Source of the DNA: Xenoacremonium recifei
Taxonomy: Eukaryota > Ascomycota > Sordariomycetes > Hypocreales > Nectriaceae
Reading direction: 5' to 3'
Length of the DNA: 64,000 nucleotides
Assembly: GCA_012184525.1 (NCBI GenBank)
Contig: WOFQ01000031.1
Location: 344,082 to 408,081 of the forward strand
Positions 8,603 through 21,321 of this stretch are shown piece by piece. The notes beneath the pieces are model-generated. The model ran no database searches. It saw only the letters and a list, made by a program, of their open reading frames with translations, and was not told the DNA's origin. Position 1 is the first letter of the stretch. The number at the start of each line of letters is the position of its first letter. The position numbers and the translations under genes were made by a program.

Positions 8603-11310
8603 CTAGGAAACCTCGATAGCATGCATTGCGTTGGATAGAACTCCAGCGATGCTTCTAGACATATCCGACTTCTTGCCCAGGAACCATAATGCCTTGATGC
8701 AATTCTCCGACCTATTCAAGCTTTCCCTCGGGTCGTCATAGTTCTCAGCCCTTGCCTTTTCCACTCTTCGGGATTGTATCTCGGCCGCGATTCCTAGATG
8801 TAATATTGAAGCCTTGGCAAAAGCTCGAATAAGGATTATTGTCCAAGGCTCTGTTAAGATGGTGCCTTTGTTCACAGCAAAATGGAACTCAGGCAGACCA
8901 GGCTCCGTCTCCTCAGACGGGGTTGCAACCCGAGCGAGATCGGAAAGTTCCATCGCACTGGATTTCCTCATCCTCGCTGTCATGCTCGCCTGGATTCGTT
9001 GCTGACTTGAAATTTCCAACCCCAGCTCGTTTTCATCCACGAAGTCGATCAAATCTGACAACATGAGAGCAGCGAGATGCCAATGCGCTGAAATAACGAC
9101 AAACCAGCTTTGAATTCGAGAGGGAACCGAGTCGAAGTTTTTGATGAGATCTCGAAAGAAGGCACCATACGTTAAGTTCCAGTAACGATGCACAGAGAGG
9201 GTGCTTTTTATGATATCTTCGATCGGCCCCCCAAACTCTTTCTTCCTCAGCGAGTTTTGGAAATATGAGACATGGCGGAATAGTAGCACTTTGACTGGTG
9301 CAGACATCATCACTGCCCTCGCGGCGACTTCATATGGGCAGGGCCAATGTAGTGACTGCGACGGGGCGTCTGGGTCATCTTGGATAAACAAATCCACATC
9401 CCAACGTCTACACAACGGGAGACTCCCTGGGGTAGGAGGGGTCGGTATCTTGCCTGGTGCGCCGTCATGTTGACAGTCCTCGTCCACAACCGCAACGGGA
9501 CGTTCATTCATGGAAGAAGAAACGGTGTCAAACATGACGGCGAGCCAATATAGAAGTCCAATTGTACTTCGATCTTCGACGCCTAGGGATCGGATGGCAT
9601 TCGTTTCGTACGGTTTTGGGTATTTGCTGTGGGTTTTGGATATGCTGGTGTCCGTTGCGTCGAAGCGGAACTTAAGGGCGTGCATTTTTCGTGCTGCCCT
9701 CTCGATGTAGGTTGGCGGCCCGTCTTTGGATATGATCTCTAATATGTGAGGCAGAACAGATCCTTTGATGAAGCGCACATGTCCGTTTTCGTCATCTGCA
9801 GCAGTAGCAACGTTCTCCCAGGGAAACTCGTCTCTTGTCCACGGCTTTTGAGTGAGTCCGAAGATCAGCTCGGCGCAGACCACACGGAAACACTCTAGAT
9901 CAGCAACTTCCTGCAGAGCTCTTTTGGCGTGCTCCCACATGGATCTTTGTAGATTTCGGTCGAACTCCTCCGATAAATTAGCGCCAAAGTCTCCGTACTG
10001 ATCAAACTCCGGAGATCCCAGAGGCACTGATGGATATCTTTCCTCCTGACGACTGCCCTGGGTCCACTGGGTTGCGAAGGCCATGATCACCAAATGCAAG
10101 GCCTTGGAGGCTGCTCGATCCTCTGACGGCGTCAGTGATATCATTTTGGTGAGTTGAGCAACCCGGTCAAGCTTGATGACGCGGCGATAGATTCTGTTCG
10201 ACCAAGACGGGCCAAGTTCAGGTAATGTCCCCCCACCTCCAGAGTTATTGGGACTTGCAAGCTGGGGAAGCCCAAGTCCAAAGTTCATGACACCCAGGTC
10301 GACGTTCATGCGCTGGTCCATCTTATAGGGGCACGTATCTTCTGTCAACCAGCATGATAAGTTGTGTTCAAGGACATCGTGGTAGACACCGAGCAAATTA
10401 TCAGAGATCATGTGGTTATTTGCCGTCATCATCAACGAGAAGTCTGCGTCGAAAGGGGATGGAGAATAACTCCTCTGCGATTGAAACTCATTGGAGCGTC
10501 GGTGTGTCTTATGGTATCTTTGGTCAGCGTCGTTGACACTCCTTGCAGGGCGAGAAGTTCGAGGAGCACCACTGTACTCTCTAGGGAGTATATGGGGTAG
10601 ATTCCAAGACAGGAAGCTTAGATCTTGGTGAGAAGTCTGGAATGGAGTCGATGTCGGTAGTTCCGATGTATGCTGTGGTCCTTGGTATAACCCGGCCAGG
10701 AGATCATCCGGTGGTTGGAAGCTTGGCTGCATCGCCAATTCATCTTCGAAAGGAAGTGTACCAAGCGCGAGAGAACTCAAGGGATTGTTCGACAACAGTG
10801 CTGCGGACCCTTCAAAATTGTCCATCGCACTATTCCAAGTCATCTCACGGGCCTCAAGCGCCGTTTGTGGGATGCCCAGCAGAATGTGTGCGCCAGCTTC
10901 AGTCGGTGAGGGAGTAACTCCTGTCGTCTGGGATGGGCTGTAGTGCTCTCTTCGTTGTCTTTTCGCCTGTCCAGATTGTTCCGGTCTGCTAGCACTCGAT
11001 ACTGACGATGCAGATCCATCTTGGAGCTGAGCTCTCGCCCAGTTCAGTGTGCACTGCTTCTTTGTCTTGGCACAATATGAACAGGGTAGAAGGCCGGACT
11101 CGGACACTTTCCGCATGAAATGAGCAGCACGGTCAGCCCCATATTTGCCAGAAACCCACAAAACGAGAGGCGGTCAAACTCACGAGGATACTGAAGTGAG
11201 GCAGGAGAAGTGTCATCTCCAGAGCCGCTGTGCTTCTTGTTGACTGCTGCTCCATCGCAAGCCTTCTTGGACTTCCTGCACTGATCGCAGGACAGGTTCT
11301 GACGCCTCAT
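8603..11310 (-). CDS. Zn2Cys6 transcription factor with intron-split zinc cluster
   Basis: Two exons (11310-11184 and 11106-8603; intron 11183-11107, GTGAGT...AAAG) give 876 residues. Exon 1 carries CDQCRKSKKAC and exon 2 carries CSYCAKTKKQC, so the splice joins the two halves of the zinc cluster across an unusually long loop (about 30 residues between the third and fourth cysteine). The long-loop form with an N-terminal RQNLSCDQCRKSK and a C-side TLNWA is a known fungal subfamily. The middle has serine-rich low-complexity sequence followed by a long helical region. It is in the same orientation as the previous factor and 392 nt upstream of it. Targets are unknown; the neighbouring permease and sugar-acid genes are equally possible. 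Confidence 0.87.
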
Positions 11311-12025
11311 CCTGCGCTGGAAAAGGATCTGGGCTCACTCCACCGCAATAGGGGGGGTCTCGTGTCGGCTCCGCCGGGACAGTCGGAACCCGCAGTGGCT
11401 GACCAGGGGATCTTTAGTCGGAAAACTGCTAACAGGAGGAGTCCAGAGGAGTCTGGCCGCAGTGGATTCAGGTTCAAGAAGATGCAAAGGAGAGCGGAGA
11501 ATGGACCTCGAAGGTGAGATGCTCCAGAAGGATTCCGTTGCGCCGAGGGTACGAGCTTTCCCCGCATTACGCTAATCAGCATGGCTCGATGGCCTCGCTA
11601 AGCTGGGGAATGACATTTCGACTGTGGGGATTCATCGCCAATTCCATTGGTTCAGAATCAGAGAGCATTGTTGTCTGCGTGCGAAATCTGAGCGCGGATC
11701 TGAGCTAGAAGCTGGGCATAGATTGATGACAAAGTAAATGCCTGAGGATGAGCAAGGGATGCTCAAGCCGTTGGTTGAGCTTACTGAGATAGGTCACTAG
11801 TACTAGAGCCCCTCTGAGCTTGGTACTGTGACATGTCTTCAACTTTGAACATCGTAAGGTACAGGGGTCATCATCGGTTGTCAAACGGGAAGCCATCGAG
11901 TCAATTCACTATCATAACCCAAGAATGAGTTTATTGCAGGCGCGAGTGACAAGAATCTAAGTCGGCACACTGCGAGACCATTTGGTCTGTTCCGTCCCCT
12001 GAGAGCGTAAGTCATTCCCCAAGCC
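11311..12025. other. intergenic, regulator promoter and permease 3' flank
   Basis: About 0.7 kb between the start of one minus-strand gene and the stop of the next. It contains CGG triplets (around 11365-11385, including CGG-N2-CCG) close to the regulator start, otherwise nothing recognisable. Short frames on both strands lack homology. Confidence 0.45.
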
Positions 12026-13983
12026 TCAAACACTCCCCTCCTTCTCCATACCTACAACATGAGTTCCACCAGTTGCAAGCTCCGCTTGCTGCCCAATAAT
12101 TACGTTGAGTTTCTTCGAGAGTTATTAGCAAAACAACATGCCTTTTGATATGAGTTGTCACTTACCGGTCCTTCGAACCGATGGCCATAGACGATCCAAT
12201 AGAGCTCGATGACGATCAGGAAAATTCCGAACACCGCGCAGACATAATCTACTACTTTTAGTCTAGTCCTTAAAGGATATGTAAAAGGTAAACGTACTCA
12301 TAGTGTTTCCAGAGACGGGTAGTGTCGTAGGGAAACAGAAGAACTACAACGCCTGATTAGATCTCCAATCCAGCAACTTGACACAAGGATAGGTACTGAC
12401 TAGAGAAGTGATAACAACAAAGAGAGCCGCTACAATGTTCAGGAAGTAGCCCCATTTGCCCAGGCGAAAGGGTGTATCCTCGTCTTGGTGCTGCTCCAAG
12501 AACGAGCGACCCCTCGCTAGCAAGGCAATGACAGGGAATGCATAAGAGACATTCAGGAAGATGGTGCAAGAAGCCATGTAAGCACTGAAGGCCACAGTCG
12601 GTCCGAGGTACAGCAAACCAAAGACCACATTGAACAGTGAGCAGAAGACGATAGTGCGAATGGGGACATCCAGGCCCTGCTGGATATGGGAGAAGTACTC
12701 TGGGAAAACAATTCCCTTATCTCGAGCCATAGAATACAACAAACGGCTGGCGCTTGTTAAACTGGCGTTGGTGCCGTTGATGAAACAGATGGAAAGCATC
12801 AAAGTGAGGATTGTAGTTGCCGCTCTGTTGCCAGTAGCCTGTAAGATTAGTTCAACAATCGGCATGCCAGTAGAAGAGGAGAGGATGATGCTGGGATCAG
12901 TAAAGCAGAAGAGCATGACGAGGATGAAAGCCATGCCACTGTGATGGGTCAGCTTCTGCCACACTTTCTTCAAGTCTGAACAATAGGCCTTACGTAACTC
13001 CACCGACGGCAATGGCATATACCATTGCGCGAGGGGCATCCCGAGCAGGATTGGGCATCTCCTCTGCCATGTGCAAGACGACATCGAACCCAATGAGCGA
13101 CAACGCGGACTGGAGAAGTCCCAAGATCCAAGCTATTCCATCAGGCCAACCTGTCTCATTGCTAAAGTTGGTAAAGACATAGTCTGCCGACGTCTTATCT
13201 GACATAGCCAGCAAAACAATGCCGATAATGACCACAGCAAGGATAGACCAGCATACTAAACAACGTCAATCACAGACATAGAAGGACTCAACATCTGTGT
13301 GTGCTCTTACATGCTGCATCATTCCATCGACCCAATATTCTGTTGCCCCAAATGTTTCCAACAGTGGCGAAGGCCAAGATTGCCAAGAAGATAAGATAGG
13401 TGTTCCACTGGGTGACAACGAATCGACCGTTGGATGCAATGACTGCAGCTGCGCAAATGAACTGGGCTATGATAGTCGATTAGCAATAGCAAAAGAGCTA
13501 AGGGTTGAGGAAACCAAACCTGCAAAGAAGTCCTGTACAGTTACTACAACCAGCCACCCGGCGATGTTAGTCCATCCAACCCAGAAGCTCTGTGCAACCT
13601 GTCAGCCAAGAGTTCTTGTTTGCATCTATGAACGTCCTACCATAACTTTCTTCCATTTGTCTGTGCAGAGTGCATAGACAAAATGATACTGTCCTCCGGC
13701 AGTTGGCCAGATGGCAGCCATCTCACCCAAGCTAGATGTGAGGGCGAAGTTGCACAAGACACAAAAGATGAATCCATACAACAGCGAGACTGGTCCACCT
13801 GAGGGTAGAACAAGACCAATAGAGCCGGCAAGGGCAATCCAAGTACTACTACATATCAGTCGTTGTCGTGAGGAGGGCGGCATCAGGGCAGACATACTTG
13901 AGGATGGCAAAGGCCATGGCCACCATGGTCAGCCCCGATAGCCGGGGCCGCAAGTGACCTTCATCGTTTGCTGGCACTGACAT
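12026..13983 (-). CDS. APC-family amino acid/GABA/choline-type permease
   Basis: Nine exons on the minus strand: 13983-13898, 13848-13641, 13589-13520, 13466-13311, 13255-12994, 12938-12401, 12343-12298, 12248-12166, 12088-12026. They give 503 residues with consistent phases. Recognisable family landmarks are AILNSTWIALAGS and LPSGGP in the first helices, EMAAIWPTAGGQYH, FVGW-like MSFWVGWTNIAGW, HMAEEMPNP, the INGTNASLTSASR stretch, and FFCFPTTLPV with MNYVCAVFG near the end. About 12 membrane spans are expected. The family imports GABA, choline or other amines at the plasma membrane; the substrate cannot be fixed. The gene is divergent from a flavin amine oxidase with a shared 741-nt promoter, which points to uptake of that enzyme's substrate. 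The N-terminal tail is short (about 10 residues before the first conserved segment), so an upstream start is possible. Confidence 0.88.
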
Positions 13984-14724
13984 TGGCAAGATATCGAGGT
14001 TTTGGAAGAGGAGGAAGTGATCAAGTTGCGTTTGAGTGTAACATGGGTCGGCGGCACCTGTCCAATTTGTATCCCGATTCCTGTGCCCTTTATCCCCTCT
14101 TGCAGAGGCTCGGAACGCGGGTTCTGTCAGTCCTCGGGCATTATCTCGGGGCGCATCTGGGCTGAGATACGATAACACGGTGACGGGCATGCGAGACTTG
14201 GTTACCTGAGATGGAAGATGAACGCATTCTGATTGAAGCCCGACAACAGGGAGGGATGCCGCACATCGTGAAGCATTGGCCACTGTCAAGGACACCTGAT
14301 ATCATCGCGAGCTCACTAACAGATAGAAGCCCAAGCAATTTTTGCCAGAACGGGGAATAAAGCGAGAAAACTCCACTCCATCTTCAACAGCCAGAGCGTG
14401 CTAAAACGCGGGGTGCAGTAGCGGCGTGCGGTCCGGTCGCCGGAGACCCTGACAGGGAAATCTTGAGAGAAGTGATAAGCCGGGCTGCTGGAAATATTTG
14501 TCTCGGAATTCCTTCACGTTTATCAATGGGGCAAACTCGAGAAATTTCCCGAACAAGCAAAAATGACACGAATCCGTTTGCTCCTTTGATCGTATGACGA
14601 TACCTAATCTTTACGGAGAGAGCCGGTGCGTCTCGAAGAATAAAACCCAAGCCCGGCGGGTGCCTCGTCTTGAGTTCCATACTCGCCACTTCTTCTGGAC
14701 TACCCCCAAAAAACCTTCATCATC
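13984..14724. promoter_or_regulatory. bidirectional promoter with HGATAR (GATA-factor) sites
   Basis: The divergent permease and amine oxidase share this region. HGATAR sites, bound by AreA/NIT2-type nitrogen regulators, occur at 14141-14146 (reverse), 14170-14175, 14321-14326, 14473-14478 and 14520-14525 (reverse). Five sites in about 740 nt is more than expected by chance and fits nitrogen-regulated use of an amine. A downstream CT-rich leader precedes the ATG at 14725. Confidence 0.5.
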
Positions 14725-16418
14725 ATGTCTTCAAAAGACGGCTTTCAATGGACTCCTGAGAAGGGGCTTCAGTCCGGAGTTCCTTGCATTGGAGCCATCA
14801 GTCCCAGCTCCAGTGTGTCCAGCAATGCCGACCTCTTCGATGTCATCGTCATCGGAGCTGGCTACTGTGGGCTTACCGCAGCTCGCGACGCAGCCATTTC
14901 TGGTGTGTGCTTCATTATTCCTGGCGTGGGTGATACAGTAACAAACTGATATTCGATTTCTTGTAGGCTTGAAAGTCTTATTGGTAGAAGCCCGTGATCG
15001 CATCGGAGGCAGATCGTGGTCCTCTAACATTGGCGGGTATCCATTCGAAATGGGCGGCACGTGGGTGTACTGGGGCCAGTCCAATGTGTGGCGTGAGATC
15101 ATGCGCTACCAAATGCAAGATGATCTCGAGATCTCCTATGACTTTTCCAAGGGCATTAACCAGTACATACTCGCGAGCCCTAATGGGGTACAGAAGTTCA
15201 GCCACGACGAGGAGGTTCGTTTATAGCTTGTCTTCGAAACCTAGAAGACCAACGCTAACAAAAGCAGGACGAGATTATGGAGTCTGGTCTGCGCAAACTG
15301 GTCAACGTTGATGGCGAGTTTGGCAAGAAAATTATGCCCTTCCCTCACACTCATTCCTTCTCTCCTGAGGCGCTCAAATATGACCAAATGTCAGTGGCCG
15401 AACGCCTCAAAGAGATCGACCACTCTCTATCCCTTAACGAGCGACTTGCCGTGGAGAGTTTTGTTCTACTTTGCAGCGGCGGCACGCTCGAAACAACGAG
15501 CTTCTTCGAGTTCCTCCACTGGTGGGCTTTGTGCTGTTATTCTTATGACGGCTGCATCCACTACCTGGTAAAGTATAAGTTCCGTGGTGGACAATCCAGC
15601 TTCGCCATTCGCTTCTTCAAGGAAGCCATCGGTACTGGGAACTTGCAGTATTCTTTTAACTCTCCCGTGGAAAGCGTCAAGGACAGTGACAATAAGGTTG
15701 TCATTAAGATCCGAGATGGACGCATGTTCCAAGCCCGGCGAGTCGTCTGTGCTGCACCGTTAAACGTTCTCAACGCCATCAAGTTTGATCCGCCGTTGAT
15801 CTCTGGCAAACAAGCTGCTGCATCTGTCGGACATGTGAACCAATGTGTGAAGGTCCATGCTGAAGTGACGAACAAGGAGCTCAGATCCTATACGGGCATT
15901 AGTTACCCTCACAACCCACTCTTCTACGCTCTCGGCGATGGAACTACCCCGGCTGGAAACACTCATATTGTTGCGTTCGGTGGGCAACATAATCATTTTG
16001 AGCCTGATGAAAACATCGAAGCAACCAAGAATGCTCTTCAAGGACTGGTCCCGATGGATATCCGAAGAATTGTACGTCTCATTCCATCTCTGCGCTCTAT
16101 TCCCGAGGCTCACGCAAATAGGTCTTCCATAATTGGTCGAAAGATGAGTATGCCAAAGGCGCATGGTGAGTTCTACATTCTCTTGTAGTCTTAAGATCAT
16201 AGGAACTCACTGTCTGAAGGTTCTTCTCTAGCCCCGGGCTCCTATCGAACCACCTGGAGGACATGCGGTCCCGCCAAGGCAACATTTTCTTTGCTAGTTC
16301 GGACTGGGCTCTCGGTTGGCGAAGCTTCATTGACGGGGCAATTGAAGAGGGCACACGAGCAGCATTGGCAGTTCGAAATGACTTGGCCTCAATACCTGCG
16401 CGTCCCAAACTTGCTTAG
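14725..16418 (+). CDS. MAO-N-like flavin monoamine oxidase
   Basis: Five exons (14725-14902, 14967-15214, 15268-16071, 16122-16165, 16220-16418) give 490 residues. The FAD Rossmann motif is VIVIGAGYCGLTAARDA near residue 40, followed across the first splice by VEARDRIGGRSW. MGGTWVYWGQ, the FLHWWALC segment, VVCAAPLNVLN and the C-terminal FASSDWALGWRSFIDGAIEEG are signatures of fungal monoamine oxidase (MAO-N type). It oxidises primary amines to aldehydes, releasing ammonia and H2O2; location may be peroxisomal, but the C-terminus (KLA) is not a standard PTS1. The fourth intron is placed so that a tryptophan codon is restored ahead of FFSSPGLLS; alternative acceptors break the frame. The paralogue at 57738-59443 shares three intron positions. 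Confidence 0.92.
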
Positions 16419-16922
16419 AAGTGGGATAAAATGGTGTCGAGTGTTGAAAAACTCAAGTTAGCGATATAGCGCATTGCTAAGGCTTGAAGAAACTTGGGAT
16501 GCGAGGTTCTGAACATTAGGGTATCCCGAATAATAAGTGTGCAATAAATATAATGCATCCTCTGCTCCCATGAATATGAATTTTTCCCCCTAAAACCACA
16601 TCCTCTCTTACCTCCCCCCGCAATACATAAAGCGAGACCAAAACATGACAACCCTTCGACTGTGTAGGGTAGCACCAAATTGTTCGCGAAGTCTCCAATG
16701 AGATCTTGGAGTCCGGTTCAGACTAGCGTGAGCCACTTCGGACCGCTTTACGATCCAAGGCGTAGATTTCAGCACGCCTGTAGATCACCTCCCCCCATTT
16801 CTTTCTTATCAGGTCTTCCTTTGAGAGCCGCGTTGAATACGGCTCGAGGACTGTTACGCAAACCCGTAGTGGGACAATTCTTGGTGAGACAATTGCCGAA
16901 ACGATAGCCTGACAGTGCTGCA
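16419..16922. other. intergenic, amine oxidase to regulator
   Basis: About 0.5 kb without a supported gene. It should hold the terminator of the amine oxidase and the promoter of the following Zn2Cys6 factor. No distinctive motif was found. Confidence 0.4.
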
Positions 16923-18556
16923 ATGTCATTGGCAACTAGAAACAATGGTAAGCTGATCCATTCCCACATCCGCTGGTGGGACGCGGCGGCCGGCTGAACG
17001 TGCTCCTGGTCCCCAACTGAGCTAACAGTTTTTGACTAGGTTGTTATGAGTGCTGTAAGCGGCGGCTGAAGTGCGACAAAACGGAACCAGAATGCCTCAA
17101 ATGCTTGAAGAAAGGCATCAAATGCTCGGGGCAAGGGCTTCGCTGCCGCTTCAGCCGTCACATGGCACCTGGCCAAGGCACCATGACAATGCGGTCCAAG
17201 GAGACTCGGCCTAACCCAGTTGCAAGCTTAGCGAGCCGGTCTTCCATTGACTCAACCCCAGCCCTTCTTCCTGGAGCTGGAGAAATACCTTTACCCTCAA
17301 ATCGGCCACGAAAGGGTTACCGTTGGGTAGACGTTGGAAGCCGGATGCCAAAATCAAGCACACAAGATATACGGCAACCTGGACGACTCGTACCGCGATC
17401 AAGAGAGACATCAATGGACTCTCTAGAGGAAGTTGACAGACAAAGTTGCGATGACCTGATATTACTCCCTAAAGTCTCTCCGCTTCGTCCGGCCTTGAAC
17501 GAAACCCTGAATCCACAAGCAAGGATGCTATTCGATCACTGTGAGCACTCAGACTACCCTGGGGGAACTACCGATGCTGATCTTCGACACAGTCTCGCAA
17601 TCCGTTGCCCCAGTCATGGTTGTGTTAGATTACTTGCCAAATGGCTATCGTGATATCATCCTTCCTCTCGCTTGCCAAGATGATGTTTTGGGAAGGGCCG
17701 TTTCGGTTGTTGCAGCGTTCCATCTTTCACAAAACGCGCCACAGCTTAGGGCATTTGCAGAAGCTGGGCATCATGCAATCGTTGAAAAGTTGCGACAAGA
17801 CTCTCTCCGGATGGAGTCCCCGGCAGTCTTCAATCTCTCCACATTGGCAACAATCTTGGTGTTGCTAGTTGGAGAGACCATCACTGGCGCAGACAACTTC
17901 ATCTATCTCTTGGAGATGTTGCGATGCATAACAGAGTCTACTGATTCAACAAAGGATTGGCCTCCTGGCGTCCGAAAATTCTTCAAACAACAAATTAAGA
18001 TGTGAGCTTCCTCAACCACGTGGAGAATAGCGATTGTCTCCTTGTACTGACAGAACTTTCAAGGTTCGAGCTCTTTGGCTTCCCCCTTGCAAATGAGACG
18101 AAAGGGCTCAAAACGCTCACTGCGCCCGTATCAAATTATCTCGACTTCATGTCATATCCAGACTTAAACAAGGGATCAGAGGAGTACTTCAATATGAATC
18201 TGATTCGCGGCGCCATACAGGATGCTTGCCAAATTTATCGACGAAGAGCTGAAAGTTCGCTCAGTCGAGACGAATCGTTCCATATACTGGAACAGCTGAA
18301 AAGAAAGGTAGAGCCATTAACAGCTCAAACCACAGGCGCGCATGCTCTCGTGTGGACATATTTCATCGCAGCGGCGGAGAGCATTCTCCCCGAGCATCGT
18401 GATTTTTTCACGCGGCGACTTCGGGAACTTTACCAATGTACAAGCTTTGGCTCTATTCCCGCAGCATTGAATGCACTGGAGGTCATTTGGGCACTGCAGG
18501 GCACGGTGAGGTGGACAGAGGTGATAGGCACGAGTCTTCCGGTACTTGTGATGTAA
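16923..18556 (+). CDS. Zn2Cys6 transcription factor (fungal-specific domain 2 type)
   Basis: Four exons (16923-16947, 17040-17540, 17593-18001, 18064-18556) give 475 residues. A tiny 25-nt first exon (MSLATRNN) is spliced by a 92-nt intron directly onto the zinc cluster CYECCKRRLKC, six residues, CLKCLKKGIKC. The remainder has LFDHF and the ILPLA segment typical of the Fungal_trans_2 (DUF3468) regulators, followed by helical sequence to the stop. It stands on the same strand as the amine oxidase, 505 nt after it, and is the natural candidate to control the permease/oxidase pair; this is inferred from position. The start exon is short but has good splice sites and keeps the phase. Confidence 0.85.
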
Positions 18557-18983
18557 TCTGTCGAACCGGAAGGGCGTGAAGTATAGTCGTGAATTGAGAC
18601 CACGATATTTAAGAGATGAATGCACTGTTGAACATGATAAAAGAAAGCTCCAGTTAGCTCACCAACCTTGTTTCTTAAAATTGGAGCCTAAGTCTCTGCT
18701 AGGAGCGGTTGAAGGAATTAGCGACCGAGAATGGATCGCCACTGACGATCCTCACGCCCTTCCGCGACCGTGACTTCACGTAGGCCTTCATTTATAATCA
18801 CGCCCTTCCTGTCAATAAGATGACAAATTCTAAATCTCAAGGAAAATATCATATTGTCCCTCGAACATAAATAATTCTTCTTGAGAGCATCCAGATACTT
18901 CACAACGTGTTCGGGTATCGTATCCGGATATTCATCAGTCTCGATCAATCTTAGCAAACCCTCCAAGAACTTCATTTTGCACA
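18557..18983. other. intergenic, regulator to epoxide hydrolase
   Basis: A 427-nt gap holding the promoter of the epoxide hydrolase. I recognise no gene, repeat or clear regulatory site in it. Confidence 0.4.
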
Positions 18984-20301
18984 ATGGCTAGCGAAGTAGT
19001 TCCGTTCAAGATTTCAATACCAGAGTCTTCGATCAAGAATCTGGAACAAAAACTTGACTCAAGCACCCTTCCTGATGAGGTAGACTTCGCGGATGACTGG
19101 AGTTACGGCGCTCCTCGGGGCGACGTTGCTCGTTTGGCCGCTTATTGGCGAAATGGTTTCGACTGGCGAGCCCAAGAGAAGAAGCTGAATGGGATCCCAC
19201 AGTTCCAAACCAAAGTCAACATCAAGAATTTTGGGGATATCAACATGCACTTCGTACACAAACGAAGCACGAAACCTGGCAGCATCCCATTGCTTTTCTG
19301 CCATGGATGTAAGTAATCGAGTCTTCTATTAGAAAGGACCCCGTTGACTTACATTTCAGGGCCTGGGAGCTTTCTCGAGGTGGTGAAAATACTTCCTCTG
19401 CTAACCGAAAGCGAGAATGGACCCTCTTTTCATGTTGTTGCGCCATCGCTTCCGAATTTTGGCTTCTCGGATGGTATCAAGAAGAAAGGATTTAGCATTC
19501 CACAATACGCTGAAGCAGTTCATAAAGTGATGCTCAATTTGGGGTATGAAAAATATGGTGAGATCACCCTATCCTCATAGAAGACTCATCTGTTTCTGAC
19601 AATTCACATCAGTTACTCAGGGAGGTGACTGGGGGTTCATCATTACTCGCCTGATAGGCGTGCAATATCCAGAATCTTGTCTTGCGTCCCATTACAATCA
19701 CGTTTATGTTCGCTCTGAGCCTGCATTCACAAAAACGCCGCTTCTATATCTGAAGCATAAGCTATTCCCCTATTCAGAGGACGAAAAAGCAGGTCTTGCT
19801 CGCACTTCCTGGTTTCAAGAGGATGGGTTCGGCTACAATCTCTTGCAAGGCACCAAACCGTCAACTGTAGGATTCGCACTGGCAGATTCTCCAGTCGCTC
19901 TTCTTGCCTGGATCTATGAGAAGCTCCATGATTGGACAGATAATTACGCTTGGAAAGATGATGAGATTCTCACGTGGATCTCTATCTACCAATTCTCGAA
20001 CGCAGGTCCAGCAGCGAGCGTCAGGATATACTACGAGTCGAGGCACGCAGAGCTCGAAAAGGTAGCTCAAGGACATACATACATCGGTCATATTCCCATG
20101 GGATTGTCATACTTCCCACAAGACCTTGTCGTTCCTCCGAAGACATGGGGAAGGAGCTTGGGCAATGTTGTATCTGAATCAATTCATAACGGTGGAGGAC
20201 ACTTTGCTTCATACGAAAAGCCAAAGGAGTTGGTTGATGATTTGAGACTGATGTTTGGCGATCGAGGCGGTGCTTCTCAGGTTGCGAAGAAGTTCGTTTA
20301 A
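18984..20301 (+). CDS. microsomal-type epoxide hydrolase
   Basis: Three exons (18984-19308, 19360-19557, 19613-20301) give 403 residues, the usual length of this family. The N-terminal EHN domain shows DDWSYGAPRGDV and YWRNGFDWR. The alpha/beta-hydrolase core has the oxyanion motif HGWPGS, formed across the first splice (residues about 107-112), the nucleophile Asp180 in VTQGGDWG across the second splice, and the catalytic His371 in GGGHFASYEKP. It would open epoxides to diols, in detoxification or secondary metabolism. No membrane anchor is seen at the N-terminus, so it is probably soluble. Neighbours give no clear pathway. Confidence 0.92.
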
Positions 20302-20570
20302 TGGGTTAGAGCAATTTCTTCGGTTAACTGTCGTGAAGCGTGCTTTCTATATTGAACCTCGGTTGTGGAATAGTTTAGTCCAGTATAATTCCTCGTTTAT
20401 GAATGATAAGTTCATGTTGACAGTTTAAGCATTGATAGAACTCTATGCGACTTCAAAACGATCGTTCGCTAGGAAAGCTTGTTTCAACTTTCAAAAACTA
20501 AATGCTAATCTATTTGATCTTTTTGAGTAAGTAGTTATTTAAGTTTGCGTAATTGTGATCAAGAGTGCTC

Positions 20571-21321
20571 TTAGAATTTAACATAGCCCTTGCCCTTAAC
20601 GAAGGTGGCGTGCCAAGGAACATTTTCAACGTGCTCAGCAAGCTGCGAGTAGAATTCGCCATGCGCAGGGCCATCAAGGGCCATTCCCTTGAGTTTACCA
20701 TCTTCAGTGCGCTCGTCGGCGTAGTAGAATCTATCATTCCAGACCAATTAGCGACTGCATTTTTACTTGATTTGATACGAAGAGAGGAAATTACTTGAAG
20801 TCGTGACTTGCGTACAAGGCAGCAGCAACGCCAACCCAGTACGCGGAAGCAGATTTGCCCATGCCCAAGTCTAGCATCATCGGCATGGGAACAACGGCGA
20901 CGTTCAGCATGTTACCAGTATAGATGAAGGTCGTCTTCGTGCCCTTGGGAAGAGTCTCCCAACCAGCAACAGATTGCTGCGCAGCAACATAAGGGCTAAC
21001 GGTGTTGACAACAAAGTCTGAAGTCACATTCTCAGTCGGAATGGAGAACATAGAGTCCTTGTTAGGAGGGTTCGTGAGTGCCGCAGCATTGTAAATAACA
21101 ACGGTGGGAGGAGACTGGAACTCCTTCTTGACGGCGTCAAAGACTGGGGCAATAGTCTCAGGCTTGGTGAAGTCTGCCTTCACAGATAGATAGCCCTTGT
21201 CATTCTTGGAGTCAGTGCCACTTCTGGAGGCGACGGCAACTTTGTAACCGTTGCTGGCGAACTTGTCCGCGACAGAGGCGCCGATCCTGGGGCCAGCTCC
21301 AAGAATGAGTACCACAGCCAT
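20571..21321 (-). CDS. atypical short-chain dehydrogenase
   Basis: Two exons (21321-20795 and 20730-20571; intron 20794-20731, GTAATT...GATAG) give 228 residues. The N-terminus MAVVLILGAGPRIGASVADKF has the GxGxxxG-like cofactor loop, VASRS at the end of strand two, and IYNAAAL in place of the NNAG motif. The canonical YxxxK is not obvious; a serine/tyrosine region is around GKSASAYWVG, where the lysine would be lacking. It is therefore an SDR-fold protein of uncertain catalysis, similar in layout to fungal NAD-binding SDRs of unknown role. The C-terminal exon ends in FVKGKGYVKF. It is convergent with the epoxide hydrolase and divergent from the dioxygenase gene. Confidence 0.82.

Noticed and set aside
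13599..13640. 42-nt alternative for the second permease intron
   Set aside because: Too short with the branch site touching the acceptor; the acceptor at 13590 gives a 51-nt intron and the conserved VMSFWVGW.
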